Assembly: GCF_037975245.1 (NCBI RefSeq)
Contig: NC_092567.1
Location: forward strand, 26,334,376-26,398,375
Length of the DNA stretch: 64,000 nucleotides
Direction: 5' to 3'
Source: Apostichopus japonicus
Taxonomy: Eukaryota > Echinodermata > Holothuroidea > Aspidochirotida > Stichopodidae
Within the stretch, counting starts at the first letter, position 1. Each line of letters opens with the position of its first letter. The position numbers and the translations under genes are program-made. Positions 24,660 to 36,539 of this stretch are shown here, in pieces. The notes under the pieces are model-generated. The model was not told where the DNA came from. It ran no database searches and saw only the letters and a list, made by a program, of their open reading frames with translations.

Positions 24660-25225
24660 AAGGATCTGTTTGTTAGTAATGTCTAACAAAATTTTCATAT
24701 GCGGAGGCGCACTTATAGCAACACAGAACAAGGAATGATTCCAGCAGCGTACCAAAGCTGTGTTACAATGTTCTAAACAAGAATGTCTTTATCGGCATAG
24801 ATTACTGTAAGATGGATGAGAAACAAGGTTGAATGGATGGGATGGTAGGGGCTTTGTGAGGCTTGTCGTGTGGGTGTGTGAGTGGGTGGAAGCATGTAGG
24901 CCCTACCACAAAATGTTCAATCTTTATGATACAACAGGAGGGTTCATCCCGTTCAACGGACAATCAAAGCTGCATAATATTGTTTGGTCTTATTGAGTCC
25001 ACTCGAGTTTTAGCTAACAGTATATTTGTTTGCTCGATCTTGAGTCCCTCCTTACCCGAGTAACAAAGTGCCATTTATATCCAAAGGCATAATTATGTGT
25101 TTCATTCACACCTAACCATTAAACAGGCATTTAAACTGGATTTTATCGTACTAAATATAATTGTGATTTTTTGTTTGTACTTTTAATTTCAATCAGCTGA
25201 CGTGTTGGAGTAAATCAAATCAAAG
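24660..25225 (+). promoter_or_regulatory. Duplicated 5' flank of the 5'-nucleotidase gene
   Basis: Similarity to the other arm (minus strand of 63320-62615) runs from CTGTTTGTTAG at about 24665 up to the start codon, including AAGATGGATGAGAAACAAGG and GGGGCTTTGTGAGGCTTGTC. The core promoter and any 5' UTR exon must lie here or further upstream, but I see no decisive TATA or initiator element. Confidence 0.45.
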
Positions 25226-28200
25226 ATGACGAGCGCCACCATATTTGTTCACTGCGTACTGTTGGCGATGACGTTATTCACATGTGAATCTTTCGACCTT
25301 AGAATAATGCACACAAATGACGTTCACGCGCGGTTCGAACAGTTTAATAAATACGGATCAACATGTTCCGAGGAGGACGCCACCGAAGATAACTGCTTCG
25401 GGGGTGTGGCCCGAAGAGTAACGAAGATCAACGAAATTCGAAGTAGCTACGAGAACACTCTTTTGCTCGATGGTGGAGATCAATTTCAAGGAACGCAATG
25501 GTTTTATTACTACCAAGGACGGGCAGCGGCTTACTTTATGAACCAAATGAGCTACACAGCTATGGTGAGTTGTTCATATTCAGGGTTCATACGCAGTTAT
25601 GAAAAAAGAGGTACATATCAATAGAATTGCCTAAGAGGATGAGGTGGGTGGGTTGGGGGGGGGGGTTGACTTGTTGACTCTACCGTTACGATCGATGACT
25701 TTAAATACGTCACTTTTAATTGAAGTGACCCGAAAACTAGTGAATGACATCAAAGGATTGCGTAATTAAGAAGGATCCATCTTTAGATAAATGTTACTTC
25801 AAAAATCCATATTTATCCCTATTAATTAATCCCTATTTATGACCTAGAGCGATAGCCATATCAACCGAACAATGACTTAACATAATTTCTTATAATTTCC
25901 TTGAACAAATTTTCACTGATCAATAGTCTGCGTTAAAGAGGAAAGTAAGATTTGCGTCTTACTGAAGATTAATTGTAAGACCCATATCAAGTTGCTCTTT
26001 CTTCTCGTCCATCTGTAGGCATTAGGAAACCATGAATTCGACAATGGTGTAGAAGGACTAATGGATTTTCTGATGAATGTGACATTTCCTGTTCTAAGTT
26101 GCAATATCGACGCTTCCGCTGAGCCCACGTTTGAGCCACTTTTTCAGAAAAGTGTCGTTGTGGAGATCGGTGGAGAAAGGATTGGAATCGTGGGTTATAC
26201 ATTTTCAAGAACTTCAGAAATATCTAAGCCAGGTAACTAAACAGAGTATAAGGATCCCGAATCATTTTGAAATGTCTTTTGGGTTCAACCACGGTCTCAT
26301 GACGATAGGTACCGTAACTTTAGTGTAATGTCTCGAACGTGTCGGCCAAGGCCATCACCACCAAAACAGCCGTGACTACTTATATCATGCTATGTTTGAA
26401 GGACTACTTCTTTCGGAATCAAATACTCTTGTTATTTAGAACAATATTATTGTCTTGCGGCATTCATTTCTTGACGACTTCGTAACAAATGATATCATGT
26501 CCATATTTATAATATAATATAACTATTTATTCAATTCCTCTTATGTTTTTCGAAAATTAAATATTAAAGTACAGAAATGGTCATTTACATAATGAAAAAA
26601 AAAAAACTTTTTTGATAAATGAACTATTTTAATCCATCCTGCTGATATGAGGTAGGACGGTGTGTACTAAACGATTGAAAATTTGACAGCTTTGTCCTGG
26701 TAGATTTATGAAATGGAAATAAAAAAAAATAAAAAAATATTGTTTTATATTTCTTTTAGGGAGGAATCTTATTTTTCTGGAGGAAGGTCCAGCTGTCCAA
26801 GAAGAAGTTGATAAACTGACTGCTGCAGGGATCAATAAAATCATAGCTCTTGGACATGCTGGATACGCTAAAGATCAAGAGATCGCAAAAACCACCGTCG
26901 GTATCGATATTATCGTTGGCGGTCATTCCGACACATTTCTATATACCGGTTTGTATATATGCTACCGTTACGGGTTTAACATATATAAATTCGATCAATC
27001 CGATACATTTTCATGTACCGGTTTGATATTTGTATACAGTAGCGGTTTTCTTATTATAAAATTGGTAAAGATTTAACGAGTTAATAACACGATCTGAAAG
27101 ATATGAGACTTTTCGCAAGAATTCACTTACCTAGTTTTGTGTGCTGAGTCTATATTTAAAGAATAGTCCAGAGGTATTTCATATTTATTGCAAATTACCC
27201 GAAAAATGCAAACCAGAACTTCAATATATCGTCTGCTCAAGAACATGACAGCTTACAGAGAGAATGACATTTGAAAATAATAACCTCTAAACACAACATT
27301 TTAAACGGTACGAACATGGTTGTGACGTCACAAGATACAATAAAACCAGTCACCAAATAGCTAGACATACACCGTGCAGGTTTAAATACATTAGAATGCT
27401 TCATTAATATATGCCCCCCCCCCTTCCAAAAAACAAAAAAAAATCGGCTATTTTTTTTTTAAATTGTAGTTTTTCTTTCATTTCTAGGTACACCACCAAC
27501 AGATGACCTAGTGAGAGGTCCTTATCCAACCATCGTTAACCCTGACGGTGCACCCAACGATCAGGTATTGATCGTGCAAGATTTCACTTTCGCTAAATAC
27601 CTCGGTTTTCTGGATGTGACCTTTGACGATGACGGGAAAATAACGGAATTTTCTGGAAATCCGATTCTATTGGACGCCGACATTGAACAAGGCACGTTAT
27701 AGCATTTAGTCGATCATTTCAACTCAATCCCCGTTTTTCTTTTACAATTTGGAGGTTTTTGACTCTTTAAACCTGGACATTAAGGAGTTGTTTTAATTAG
27801 ACAATTAAAAGGTCAGAGGGAGGAGAGATGTTACGGGTGTAGCAGTAAAATGCTTCTTGAATTTTTATCATGCTTGATTATTATTTGACTTAGTTCTATA
27901 ACATATTTGACCAACAGATTATTAGTCTATTTGATGATTCGATTTCGATTCGATAATTAACGTAGAATATACCTATCTTACATCCTCCTGATGAAAACCT
28001 ATTCCGAATAACGTATATCTTTTCATTTTCTTCATTTCAAATCGTATGATGCAGATCCCGATACCTTGGCAGAAATCAATGAGTTTGCTGTCCCAGTAAA
28101 TGAGTTCACACAAACGACTGTCGGCGAAACCTATGTCTTACTACAAGGAGACAAAATTACCTGCCGTTCAAAGGAGTGCAACATGGGTAATATGGTCACG

Positions 28201-30615
28201 GACGCCATGTTGGAAGATCTTGTAATGTTTCAGAGTGAAGAATCTTGGAGTGACGTAGCCATTAGTATTATTAATGGGGGCGGTATTCGAACTTCGGTAC
28301 CCCCAGGTATGCTTGATTCTAGTCTTGTTCAATACCATTGTAAAAGTAGTATCATTAATAACAAAGGCACCCAAGACAGAGCCCGGTTTACGAAAACCAA
28401 ACACTTGACCCACTCTAACCCCCCACCCCCACCCACACACCTCAGTCCCATTACATCGATAACCGTATGATCATGAGGATGTTACGTCATTAAAGCATCA
28501 CGAGCATCATTGGAAGGGGACTATAGATGAAATAGAAACTGCACATGATCAGGTTATAATGTTGTTGGCAAGCTATTTATTAAACGTAGTCTAGTGCGGC
28601 CTTCGGAGTAGCTGAGTGCGCCATTACATTCGAAGGATTTGAAAACTTTTGAGTGTCACAGCGAAGTGAAAGCGCGCCCTCGACTACAAATTGCAGAACA
28701 CAGTATCATCGTTATTAGTTTGGTCATTATATATGGCGTCTAACTAGCAATGCGCAGGGACGGATTCAGGATTTGTAAAAAGAGGGGTGTGGCCCTGGGG
28801 TCGTTGAAGCCAACTCCAATGTAAAGGGGGATAGGGTTCACCAGGAGGGAGAGGGGGTGGGGGATGAGGAGGGGTAGGACTGAAAAATACATAACCTCTG
28901 GACCCACTGAATGCACGTCTGGTAAATCTTGAACAAGACTATAGGTTGACACTAATTACTCAGTTAAAGCTATCTATATGTAGGTTGTAACAAGCCATGT
29001 AATTATACACGCATAATTGGGTCATTGTCAGTCTGAATAATATTTCTAAATGGTTGTAATCATTTGATTACTCCAATTAGCCATGTAATTATCGTTTTAA
29101 AACAGAGTAACATTTTTGTTCGAAAATGTAGTGAAATGTTGTAATTAATTGACATTAAATTTAATCATTCCTATTGTGATTTTTCCTAACTGATGTTACA
29201 GAGGATATATTTTGATGTACTTAGATTGGCCAATGAAAGGAAAACTGGTGTCGCAGTTCACAGCTATTTCTGTATTTCAATTCGTTTTGAACTTTAGTAA
29301 CAGTAGTTTGATAAGTAACAAGTTTCCAGAAATCCCCCCCCCCTCCAAATAAATAAAAACAAAACAAAAAACATCGAGTTTCATTCCTTTCTACATCACG
29401 CAGGTTCCATCATTGTGGGAGACGTCACAGCTGTACTTCCGTTCCAAGGGACCTTTGACCTTTTCGATTTAGAAGGTCGCTACTTACTTGAAGCACTAGA
29501 GAACTCCGTTTACCATTACGGTGATGCATCTCTATCTGGGAGATTCCTACAAATGTCAGGTAATAAATATATCGATATTAGAAACTTGAATTACTTCTGC
29601 CTCTTGTAAGTGACGAAACTACTGCTCATCCTGCATAACATATACATTCGCCAAATATCACATTTATTCACATATACACTCATAGCTTTGATACCCCCGC
29701 ACCCAACAGCAGCCCCCCCCCCCCCCTCCAACACTCCCCAAACAGCACCCTGGTCCCTCCTGAAAAGGATGATAAATAGATATGCCACACATGTTTGTTT
29801 TCTTTTTCTTTCTATATGTACTTGTTCTCTGCAGGTATACTTGTGACGTATAACTTGTTTCTTCCACCCGGAAATCGAGTAGTATCCGTTGAAGTTCGAT
29901 GTACCGAATGTTCAGTCCCTGATTATGAACCACTGGACGTTGAGAAAACTTATAGAATTGTAGCGCCCTCTTTTATTGTTGGCGGCGGGGACGGATACAC
30001 AATGATAGCTGACAACGTACAGAATCTTGTCACAGGTTAGTATTAGTGGATGCAAATACGTCTTGCTTTGAAAACTCGATCGTTACCACTCCTGCTCTCC
30101 CTTCCCTCTTCATCCATACTCATCCTCTTCCTACAAAAAAGGGGTTGGCAAGAGAGTGACGAATATCCCCAAAACACAAGTTGTGCTTTTGTACTTTTTT
30201 TTTATTACGAAATGTCACCCAAGGTGGAGCCTGAGTACGAAAAATCAACAAGTTGATTTTCTCCAATCCCAGTCCTTATACTTGCTGTAAATAAGTCAGC
30301 TTTTGTGACTGCCACTGTCACAAAAATATTCATAATTAATTAGCAAAAGGTATAGCCTATACAATTTCTTGTTTTCTAGACATTTACTGATTAGAAATGT
30401 AAGAAAAAGGAAAATACTATAAACATTCTTTTGGGGTTTGATTTCTTTTAGGAAACCTTGATTCCGGTGTCCTGGCTACGTTCATCAGTAAGCATTCGCC
30501 AATTCTTCAAGGCAACGAAAGAAGGATAACTTTTTCATCCGCAGTTAAAACGTCTTCAATTTTAATTTCTCTTCTTGTACCATTGTTTTCACTTCTATTG
30601 AATTTCTGCTCTTAG
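25226..30615 (+). CDS. Ecto-5'-nucleotidase (CD73/NT5E-like), eight exons, 572 aa
   Basis: Hydrolyses extracellular AMP to adenosine; expected to be GPI-anchored on the cell surface. Exons: 25226-25564, 26019-26232, 26760-26948, 27488-27691, 28055-28306, 29404-29559, 29835-30035, 30452-30615. They total 1719 bp, an unbroken frame. Residues 1-22 form a signal peptide. The metallophosphatase domain shows HTNDVHAR (D32, H34), GGDQFQG (D85), GNHEFD (N117, H118), ALGHAG (H217) and VGGHSDTF (H240). The C-terminal nucleotide-binding domain shows ECNMGN, NGGGIR, LPFQGTFD (F413) and SFIVGGGDGY (F498), the two phenylalanines that stack on adenine in human CD73. Residues ~553-572 are a hydrophobic GPI-attachment tail. 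Length matches human CD73 (574 aa). Intron 1 is phase 0 and the rest are phase 1. Intron 4 uses a GC donor. Vertebrate orthology (NT5E versus venom-type paralogues) cannot be settled from one gene. Confidence 0.96.
27692..28054 (+). other. GC-AG intron 4 of the 5'-nucleotidase gene
   Basis: Only the junction CAAG|GCACGT to GCAG|ATCC keeps the frame and restores the expected ILLDADIEQDPDTLAEIN reading. The intron therefore begins with GC and not GT. The pseudogene copy has the same CAAGGCACG at 59583-59590 (minus strand), so it is an inherited state and not a sequencing slip. Confidence 0.85.
28340..28520 (-). mobile_element. SINE copy in intron 5, without U2 5' end
   Basis: Minus-strand body shared with the SINE at 10681-10901: GTGATGC near 28497, ATGATCATACGGTTA, GATGTAATGGGACTGAGG, GAGTGGGTCAAGTG, TTTGGTTTTCGTAAACC, TCTTGGGTGCCTTTGTTA. 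It is present at the same place in the pseudogene arm (58500-58720), so insertion preceded the duplication. Confidence 0.75.
28583..28985 (+). repeat. Dispersed repeat R, copy 1 (at duplication breakpoint)
   Basis: Both ends match the inverted copy at 51206-51778: AAACGTAGTCTAGTGCGGCC at the left; TGTCACAGCGAAGTGAAAGC internally; AATCTTGAACAAGACTATAG and TTCAGTTAAAGCTA-like sequence at the right. The middle carries a nested hAT-like terminus (CAGGGACGGATTCAGG near 28755) and G-rich filler and differs between copies. Similarity between the two duplication arms stops precisely where this repeat starts. Confidence 0.75.
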
Positions 30616-30758
30616 TTATCTCCAATATATTCCTCTAGTCAACAATTAGGTGAAGATATATTTGGATCCAGTTATTTTCACTTTTAATAATTAGACCACT
30701 CTTAAGCGACCTTTGAAGTTTGTTTTATGGTTTTAATTTCTTATCAATTAGCAATTTT

Positions 30759-30764
30759 AATAAA
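30759..30764 (+). terminator. Candidate polyadenylation signal AATAAA
   Basis: First AATAAA downstream of the 5'-nucleotidase stop codon (TAG at 30613-30615), 144 bp into the 3' flank. Its position suits a short 3' UTR. No transcript evidence is available. Confidence 0.5.
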
Positions 30765-32016
30765 ACGGTACTATAGTCATCAAACTTATTTTGCAAGACA
30801 TAATCATAGTTTTATCCACAAATTGGGCAACTGGGGAAAGCATTCTTTGAAGTCAATTAAAATATATGAGGGTGTGGTGAGGGGGGGGGGGTGGTCAGAC
30901 GCTCCTATCTCTGAAAGAAAAACAAAACAATCAGGCGTCAAACGTGCAAAGTTAGAATATATGATTTAACTTCTTTAGTCAGAGGAGAATCATGCCTAAT
31001 TAATATCACTATCGTACTCGATAATGTAATATTGTTAGTTGTATTCCTTATATCAGTGTTTAAGCTCACCATGGGGGTATGAGACAAGACAAGCCAACTG
31101 AGGCTAAAATATGGGACCTCCTAGGGGTACTCTGACGCACTGTACCCATTGTTATGCGTGCGTGAATTATACATTATACAATGGAAGCCTGACACACAAG
31201 TTAAACATGATTATCCAGTTAGCTTCTTCCTTTAAACTATCGGTACCGCTTTAAATTCGTTAATATCAATGGAGTTTTGCAGTTTGATTTTTTTGAATCC
31301 AACAAGCCTATAAATATATAAAATACATATTTATATAGAGAAATGCAAAAACAATATCATTAAACAGAAAAGTATAGACAAACCTTATAAAATAATAACA
31401 AATAATACAGAAGCCCCAAAATATTTTAATTTTTAAAATATATAGATATATAAAATATATAAATATACATATAAATATATAATATACAAATATATAACTA
31501 TTTAAATATATATATATAGTTTATAAGTATATTAAAACATATAGCAGTATAAACAGGATTCTAAAGTAAAATCAAGAGTAAGACAGTGTAAATAAACGTA
31601 GAGACTAAATTATTTTAAAGGGTCAAATTAATTTTTTACAAAGGGTGAGATCATTATGATTTAAAAACAACCACCCTGTATTAAACGAGCCATCCTATAA
31701 ACAAAAGAATTCTTAAAACGTTTTAGGGGTGATTGCTTTATTTCCTAAATTATATTTGGTGTGTCGATAGTATGGCGATTTTAGTCATTCTCTCAAAACC
31801 TAAAATGTATTTTAACTGCCTCGAACTTCAAATCCCCTACTGACCATAAACGAGCATAAGCGATTGGATATTTCGTATTTAGCCTCACATCACCGGCCTC
31901 AACAAAGACCCATTGGGACCTATCAGTACAATCATATGTAATCCGTTCTTTGCTCCTTAATCCGCTTCCTGTATGTTCATTGTGTCACATTTGGTACTTC
32001 TCATTCGACTGCCAAG

Positions 32017-32057
32017 TATTGCTGACGAAGGTCCCAGGGGGACCGAAAATTCCAATA
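32017..32057 (+). other. Hammerhead-like RNA motif
   Basis: In order: TATTG, CTGACGA (fits CUGANGA), a GGTCCC/GGGACC stem with a short loop, GAAA, ATTC, CAATA. The outer TATTG/CAATA strands pair. The layout is the same as at 12941-12979. The element body around it is not recognisable. Self-cleavage is unproven, since stem III is essentially absent. Confidence 0.45.
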
Positions 32058-32160
32058 TATTTTCTAAAACTTTATTCCTTATTTGTCAATTATGAGTCAT
32101 ATCTTATTTCTCTGGTTTTCTCTAATAATATTTTCTTTTGGAGTAAACGTGGATTTTCGT

Positions 32161-32203
<43 letters not shown>

Positions 32204-32609
32204 GTATACTCTCAACTCCCTTGGGGTATATCTTAATTGGGAACAAGACATGAATTTGGGCCAAAGTAAACAAAGAAAGAGATCAAATCGTTCATTAATC
32301 AACTTCTTTATCAATCCGATGACGTTTCTTGTTTTGTCAGTTGATTTGTGTCATTAATAATGATTTTATAGCATTGCTATAATATGTAAATCAAAGTGAC
32401 CTAAGTGGTCGAAAACGTCACAACGTAGCATATGTTTTAATGTCCTCCATTGTTAAGGTGTTCTTAAGTGTATACATTCCTTAAATTTGCATGTGATGAA
32501 CTAATACGGATTTACACAAGCACGACGAAAATATAAATTATACAACTCGAAGAAATTTTTATGCAAATTCGTATTTTGTACACATCGGATTGTCGCTCGG
32601 AACACAACG

Positions 32610-33045
32610 GTAATACATTTAAAGCATGCATATAATACAAATTATACAAAAGATACAAAAATACTTTTAAAGCATGAAATGCAACTGATACCAAAGAATA
32701 GATACATAAGAAACATTTAAATCATAAAATACAACAGATACCACGATACAAAGAGACATTTGAAGCATGCATAAAATACAAAAATACCAAAGATTGTTAG
32801 ATCCAACAAAGATACAAACAGACATTTAAAGCATGAAATACAACAGAAATCACAGATACATAAGAAACATTTAAAGTATACATAAAGTACAACAGATACC
32901 AAAGATACAAAAGAGACATTTAAAAAACACAAAAAAAAAAACAAAAAACAACATATACCAAAGGTTCATGAGAAATTTAAAGCATGAAATACAACAGATG
33001 CCACTGATACAAAAGAAACATTTAAAGTTTGGAAAAAAAATACAA
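32610..33045. repeat. Degenerate ~50-60 bp tandem repeat
   Basis: Repeated ACATTTAAAGCATGAAAT / ACAACAGATACCA / AGATACAAAAGA modules appear seven or eight times with many changes. The minus-strand Phe/Cys-rich frames across it are repeat-derived. Confidence 0.75.
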
Positions 33046-33059
33046 AAGCTAGCAGATTG

Positions 33060-33357
33060 ACTGCATGACAAGAGTTACAACTGTTCTTTACAAGATGCAC
33101 ACCAGCTTGTGCCCGACGGACCTTAAAGCATTGCTACCACAGCTTATGTAGTTAGAAGAGCTACCCGCTCCACCCTATCAATGCCCTGCCATGCTCTCAC
33201 AGTACCCGTTTCCAGAACTCTCTCCGCAGGCAGGACCTACATCCACACTGCAGTACATGTCTGGAACAGCCCATCGGACAGCGTAGTTGGTGCTATTTCT
33301 CACAATGGCACACATACCTTCAAGAGCAGGGTCCATGAGCATCTTATTAAATGTGCC
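33060..33357 (+). pseudogene. Non-LTR retrotransposon ORF2 C-terminal remnant
   Basis: A first frame reads YKMHTSLCPTDLKALLPQL. After a frame change, RRATRSTLSMPCHALTVPVS continues into RTYIHTAVHVWNS and HTFKSRVHEHL. This is the usual 3' end of a CR1/jockey-type ORF2 (the WNS...FK motif before the stop). It is cut off at 33358 by a hAT-like element. Broken and partial. Confidence 0.75.
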
Positions 33358-33750
33358 CAGGGGCGTCAATCCGATTTGAAACGTGGGGGACGGAATCGAT
33401 TGGAGTATTCCGGCCGTAAGTACTATCTAAGCGGAGCGCCACCATCGGTTGGCGCGCAGCGTACAAGAAAATTTTTCTTCTGGCAGACCCCTCAGATTGC
33501 AGGACACGGCACTTCCCGTGCATTATGGCAGAAAGCAACACCCCTAAAATTGATAAAAATTTCCGGCAATTTTTTTATTTTGGGAAATATTCTCGAAGGA
33601 AGTGATCGCTATTATTCCTAAGTTTACCAATTCCTCGTCTCCCAGAAGCGCCAAACATTTAAGATATCGAAACATTTTCGTGTTGGCTGATCCATGATCA
33701 CCGCCCATCAAGGGCGGCGGAAGCACTTTTAATCTGGGGGGGGGGGGGGC
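33358..33750. mobile_element. hAT-like MITE fragment
   Basis: Begins CAGGGGCGTCAATCC, a terminus shared in style with 62040 and 42245. It contains the AGCGGAGCGCCACCATCGG-TTGGCGC module and ends in an AAGGGCGGCGGAAGC stretch and poly-G. No clean TSD was found. Confidence 0.6.
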
Positions 33751-34528
33751 ACCAACATCAAAGGGCACTTTGCAGCAATTCGATTGGACTGATGCAGCCT
33801 TATATTTAGTACCCTTTACAACTCTTATTGTATTATCTTATTTGTGTACACACATCACTCCATCAACGCCCCCCCCCCCCTCTCAAGGAAAATATGCATA
33901 TTTGCACTGCAATATCCAATGTGCAATTGGGAAACAAGGAACAAGTTTTCTTTTGAGACAAAATGAGGCGAAATCATGCTAATTGCTAATGTAGGAATCT
34001 TCCGCATTGGACTTTATTTCTTGTTAAAGCAGCATTTTGCGTTTGTCCAGAATTTTTCCGTGTCTATCGAGTTTTTATCATAATACGATCACAAAAGACA
34101 AAACTAAGACTTTCTCATACTTTTTTCCCCACATCGAACGTTAATTAGCAAGTAATTAAGGATATTATATGATTCTGAGAATTGTGTCTCCCAGACACAA
34201 TCGACATTAGTATTTATCACATGCAGCTCTACAAACCGCCTATTCAAATTCAACCAATCAGTGAAGAGATGTTTATGTATGACTTGGAGCTTAAAATAGA
34301 CTCAGTCATTGGCATGGCAATCCCTCAGCGTCTTTACCGTGAGTAAAGTGTACACGCACGTAAGCCTACAGTACGTAGTACTTAGCAAAGTATTTAGTGT
34401 CGTATAATTGCTACATGCACACAATACTATAACCTGGTGACGAAGTGACAAAAGAATAAAACAACGGAGAAGCGCTCAAATGGGAAATATAAGTTTTTGA
34501 AGAACCTAACTTCACCTGAAAAGAGAAA

Positions 34529-35808
34529 ATGGCGGAAAGCCCAGAAGAAAAAGTGTCACGACACCGTGTCCCTTTCGGGAATCAATGGGAAAGATGGAGC
34601 GAAGTGAAGAGGAATTTACATCTGAAGAGTGATTCAGAAGTCACTCGACTTCTACTCGACAGGTAAGCAAAGGATAGAATTGTTCGTTACAATTTTTGTT
34701 TACATGATTTAACGTTACTTCTCATTATCGGTGAGAGAAACTGAGACCGAACCTCTGCCTCCACTATTATTACTACAGTATCTAGTTTAGCCTATGCCAG
34801 TATAGGGGCCTATACTAAGTCTATAGTACTACTAGTACTAGTATAGTGTACTTAGCCTATTATTTACTAGCACAACCAAGGCCAGTTAGGCTAAACGCTC
34901 TTACTTTTCTTACTCTTTCTTCACAGTCATAGTCTTATCAAATTGCAACAAGTTTTTGTTCTTGATACAGTGCTAACTAACGTTCACGCCGACGCATAGA
35001 TACTTTACACTAGACTTTACAAGGCATGGGCTATGATGGCAGTGATTGCGTATGCAGTAGCCGAAATCACGAGGCCTACGTTCTGGCGGTTCCCGTTAGT
35101 TTCATGCCCTAAATAATGTTTGTTTCCTCCCCTAAAAACGTTTCTTACCTCTGTACCTCCTCAATCATGGGGAGGAAATTATCGTTTTTCCAGGGAGGAA
35201 GCTGATGAAAGCATATTGGCTAGGCTATGTGGAAACTTGGAAAGAATAAATTTAGTAGGCCTAGGGCCTAAGTGGAATAACTGTAGGAATTTCATTTCAT
35301 TTCTACCTTTCCTACAAATATCTCTTCCCATATAGCCTAGCCAATTTGCCTCCCTTGAAAAATGTTTCTTTGATTGAAATCGTTATTTTCTCTCCTAAAT
35401 CAAAAATTACAGTTACTTCAGTACCTAACTCTTTCTACGTAGCCTAGCCAAATGTCTTCTTGCTTGAATTCCTCCCCTGAGAAACAGTACTTTCCTCCCT
35501 GAGTGATAGTTTATTTTTGTGATTCTACTTTCAGGTTTACAAGAAATTTCTCAAAGTCTGCAGGCAGATGGACCTGTGTTCCTGTTATGGAAAAGAATAG
35601 TTACAAGTACATTCCGCAACTGATGAAGGACATATTTAGACGGAGGCTTGATGATGACAATTCTCAACTAGGACGTGTTGTCGTGTTGTTCTTGCTGAGG
35701 ATGACCCAAGGCACATCTCGGGTACAATTCGCCCGAGCCAACCTCCATCAGTTTTACAGCTTCTTGCAAGCCATCATAGCAGGATGGGACCAAGTTCTAC
35801 TGTTGTAA
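34529..35808 (+). CDS. Orphan gene 1, two exons, 135 aa
   Basis: Exon 1 is 34529-34662 (MAESPEEKVSRHRVPFG...), with donor CAG|GTAAGC. Exon 2 is 35535-35808, with acceptor TTTCAG|G and stop TAA. The 408 bp join in frame. The N-terminus has W20 and W23, then LHLKSDSEVTRLLLDR directly before a phase-2 intron, followed by F. Orphan gene 2 has the same arrangement (SNADFAEHLLQDHTKR, phase-2 intron, F). The second exon is basic, with an IFRRRLDDD stretch and a hydrophobic LGRVVVLFLLR helix. I recognise no family and can assign no function. AATAAA follows at 36231. It sits between TTAA-type element ends, so a transposon origin is possible. The last ~50 bp belong to a local tandem duplication, so the C-terminus may be recent. 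Confidence 0.6.
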
Positions 35809-36012
35809 TGAGTCAAATCTATAGGTCTTCCTTGCATCAGCAAGTGATATCCTTTTTTTTGGGTGGGGGGGGGGTGGGATGGAGTTGTTGCACAGCTTGT
35901 TGCAAGCCACCAGAGCAGGATGGGGCCTAGTTCTACTTTGTAATAAGTCAAATCTATTAATCTTCCTCGCTTCAGCAAGTAATATTATTTGTGGGTGGGG
36001 GGGGGGGGGGAG
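35757..36012 (+). repeat. Two-copy ~125-bp tandem duplication at the end of orphan gene 1
   Basis: AGCTTCTTGCAAGCCATCAT...GCAGGATGGG, AGTTCTACT, AAATCTAT and CAGCAAGT at 35757-35850 recur at 35898-35985, each followed by a GGGTGGGGGGGG tract. The coding end of orphan gene 1 is the first copy. Confidence 0.75.
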
Positions 36013-36539
36013 GTTGGAGTGATTGAAACCTGCATGTCTCCTACAACTTTCCAGTAATTTAAAAAGTGGTAGGGGTGGGGGGATTTTTTTCTCAAAGTCA
36101 TCAGTCATGCCAATTGATCTAAACCATAATGCATGTACTAGTTTGGAATCAGGTTTGGACTCGAAGAACTATTCCTTTTTTTTATTTTATTGTTGTAAAG
36201 ATCAGCAGACTTATTCTAAGCAAATTCATCAATAAAAAAGGAGCACTTAATTGAACTTGTTATGTGTATTGAAGCTTATTAATGTCCATGTTTCAGAATA
36301 AATTAGCACATTAAATTGGAAGATTTTGCAGATTGAAGTAAGAACAGCAGTGAGAGAAACTGTGTTTATTCAAAGCCCTGAATGGTAAAGTCAAAGAACA
36401 CAGACAATTAGAGAAAAACCATGATTACGTCTTTCAAGAAAAAAATGTAAAACTAATAACATGTCTATAATCTTAGATGATAGTGAAAACAAATCTATAT
36501 TTGGCAAGGAATACAACTGATCAAGAAATACAGAACTGA

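Larger units (their letters stand above)
30616..33055. other. AT-rich spacer after the 5'-nucleotidase gene
   Basis: Contains very AT-rich DNA at 31300-31560, a (TA)n tract at about 32164-32199, a hammerhead-like motif at 32017-32057 and a degenerate tandem repeat at 32610-33045, each listed separately. No coding exon supported. Confidence 0.45.

Noticed and set aside
26949-27060. Apparent extra coding exon after exon 3 (TFSCTG-like reading)
   Set aside because: It is a partial duplication of the exon 3 end (CGATACATTTTCATGTACCG) inside the intron. The canonical exon 3-exon 4 junction keeps the protein frame and family length.
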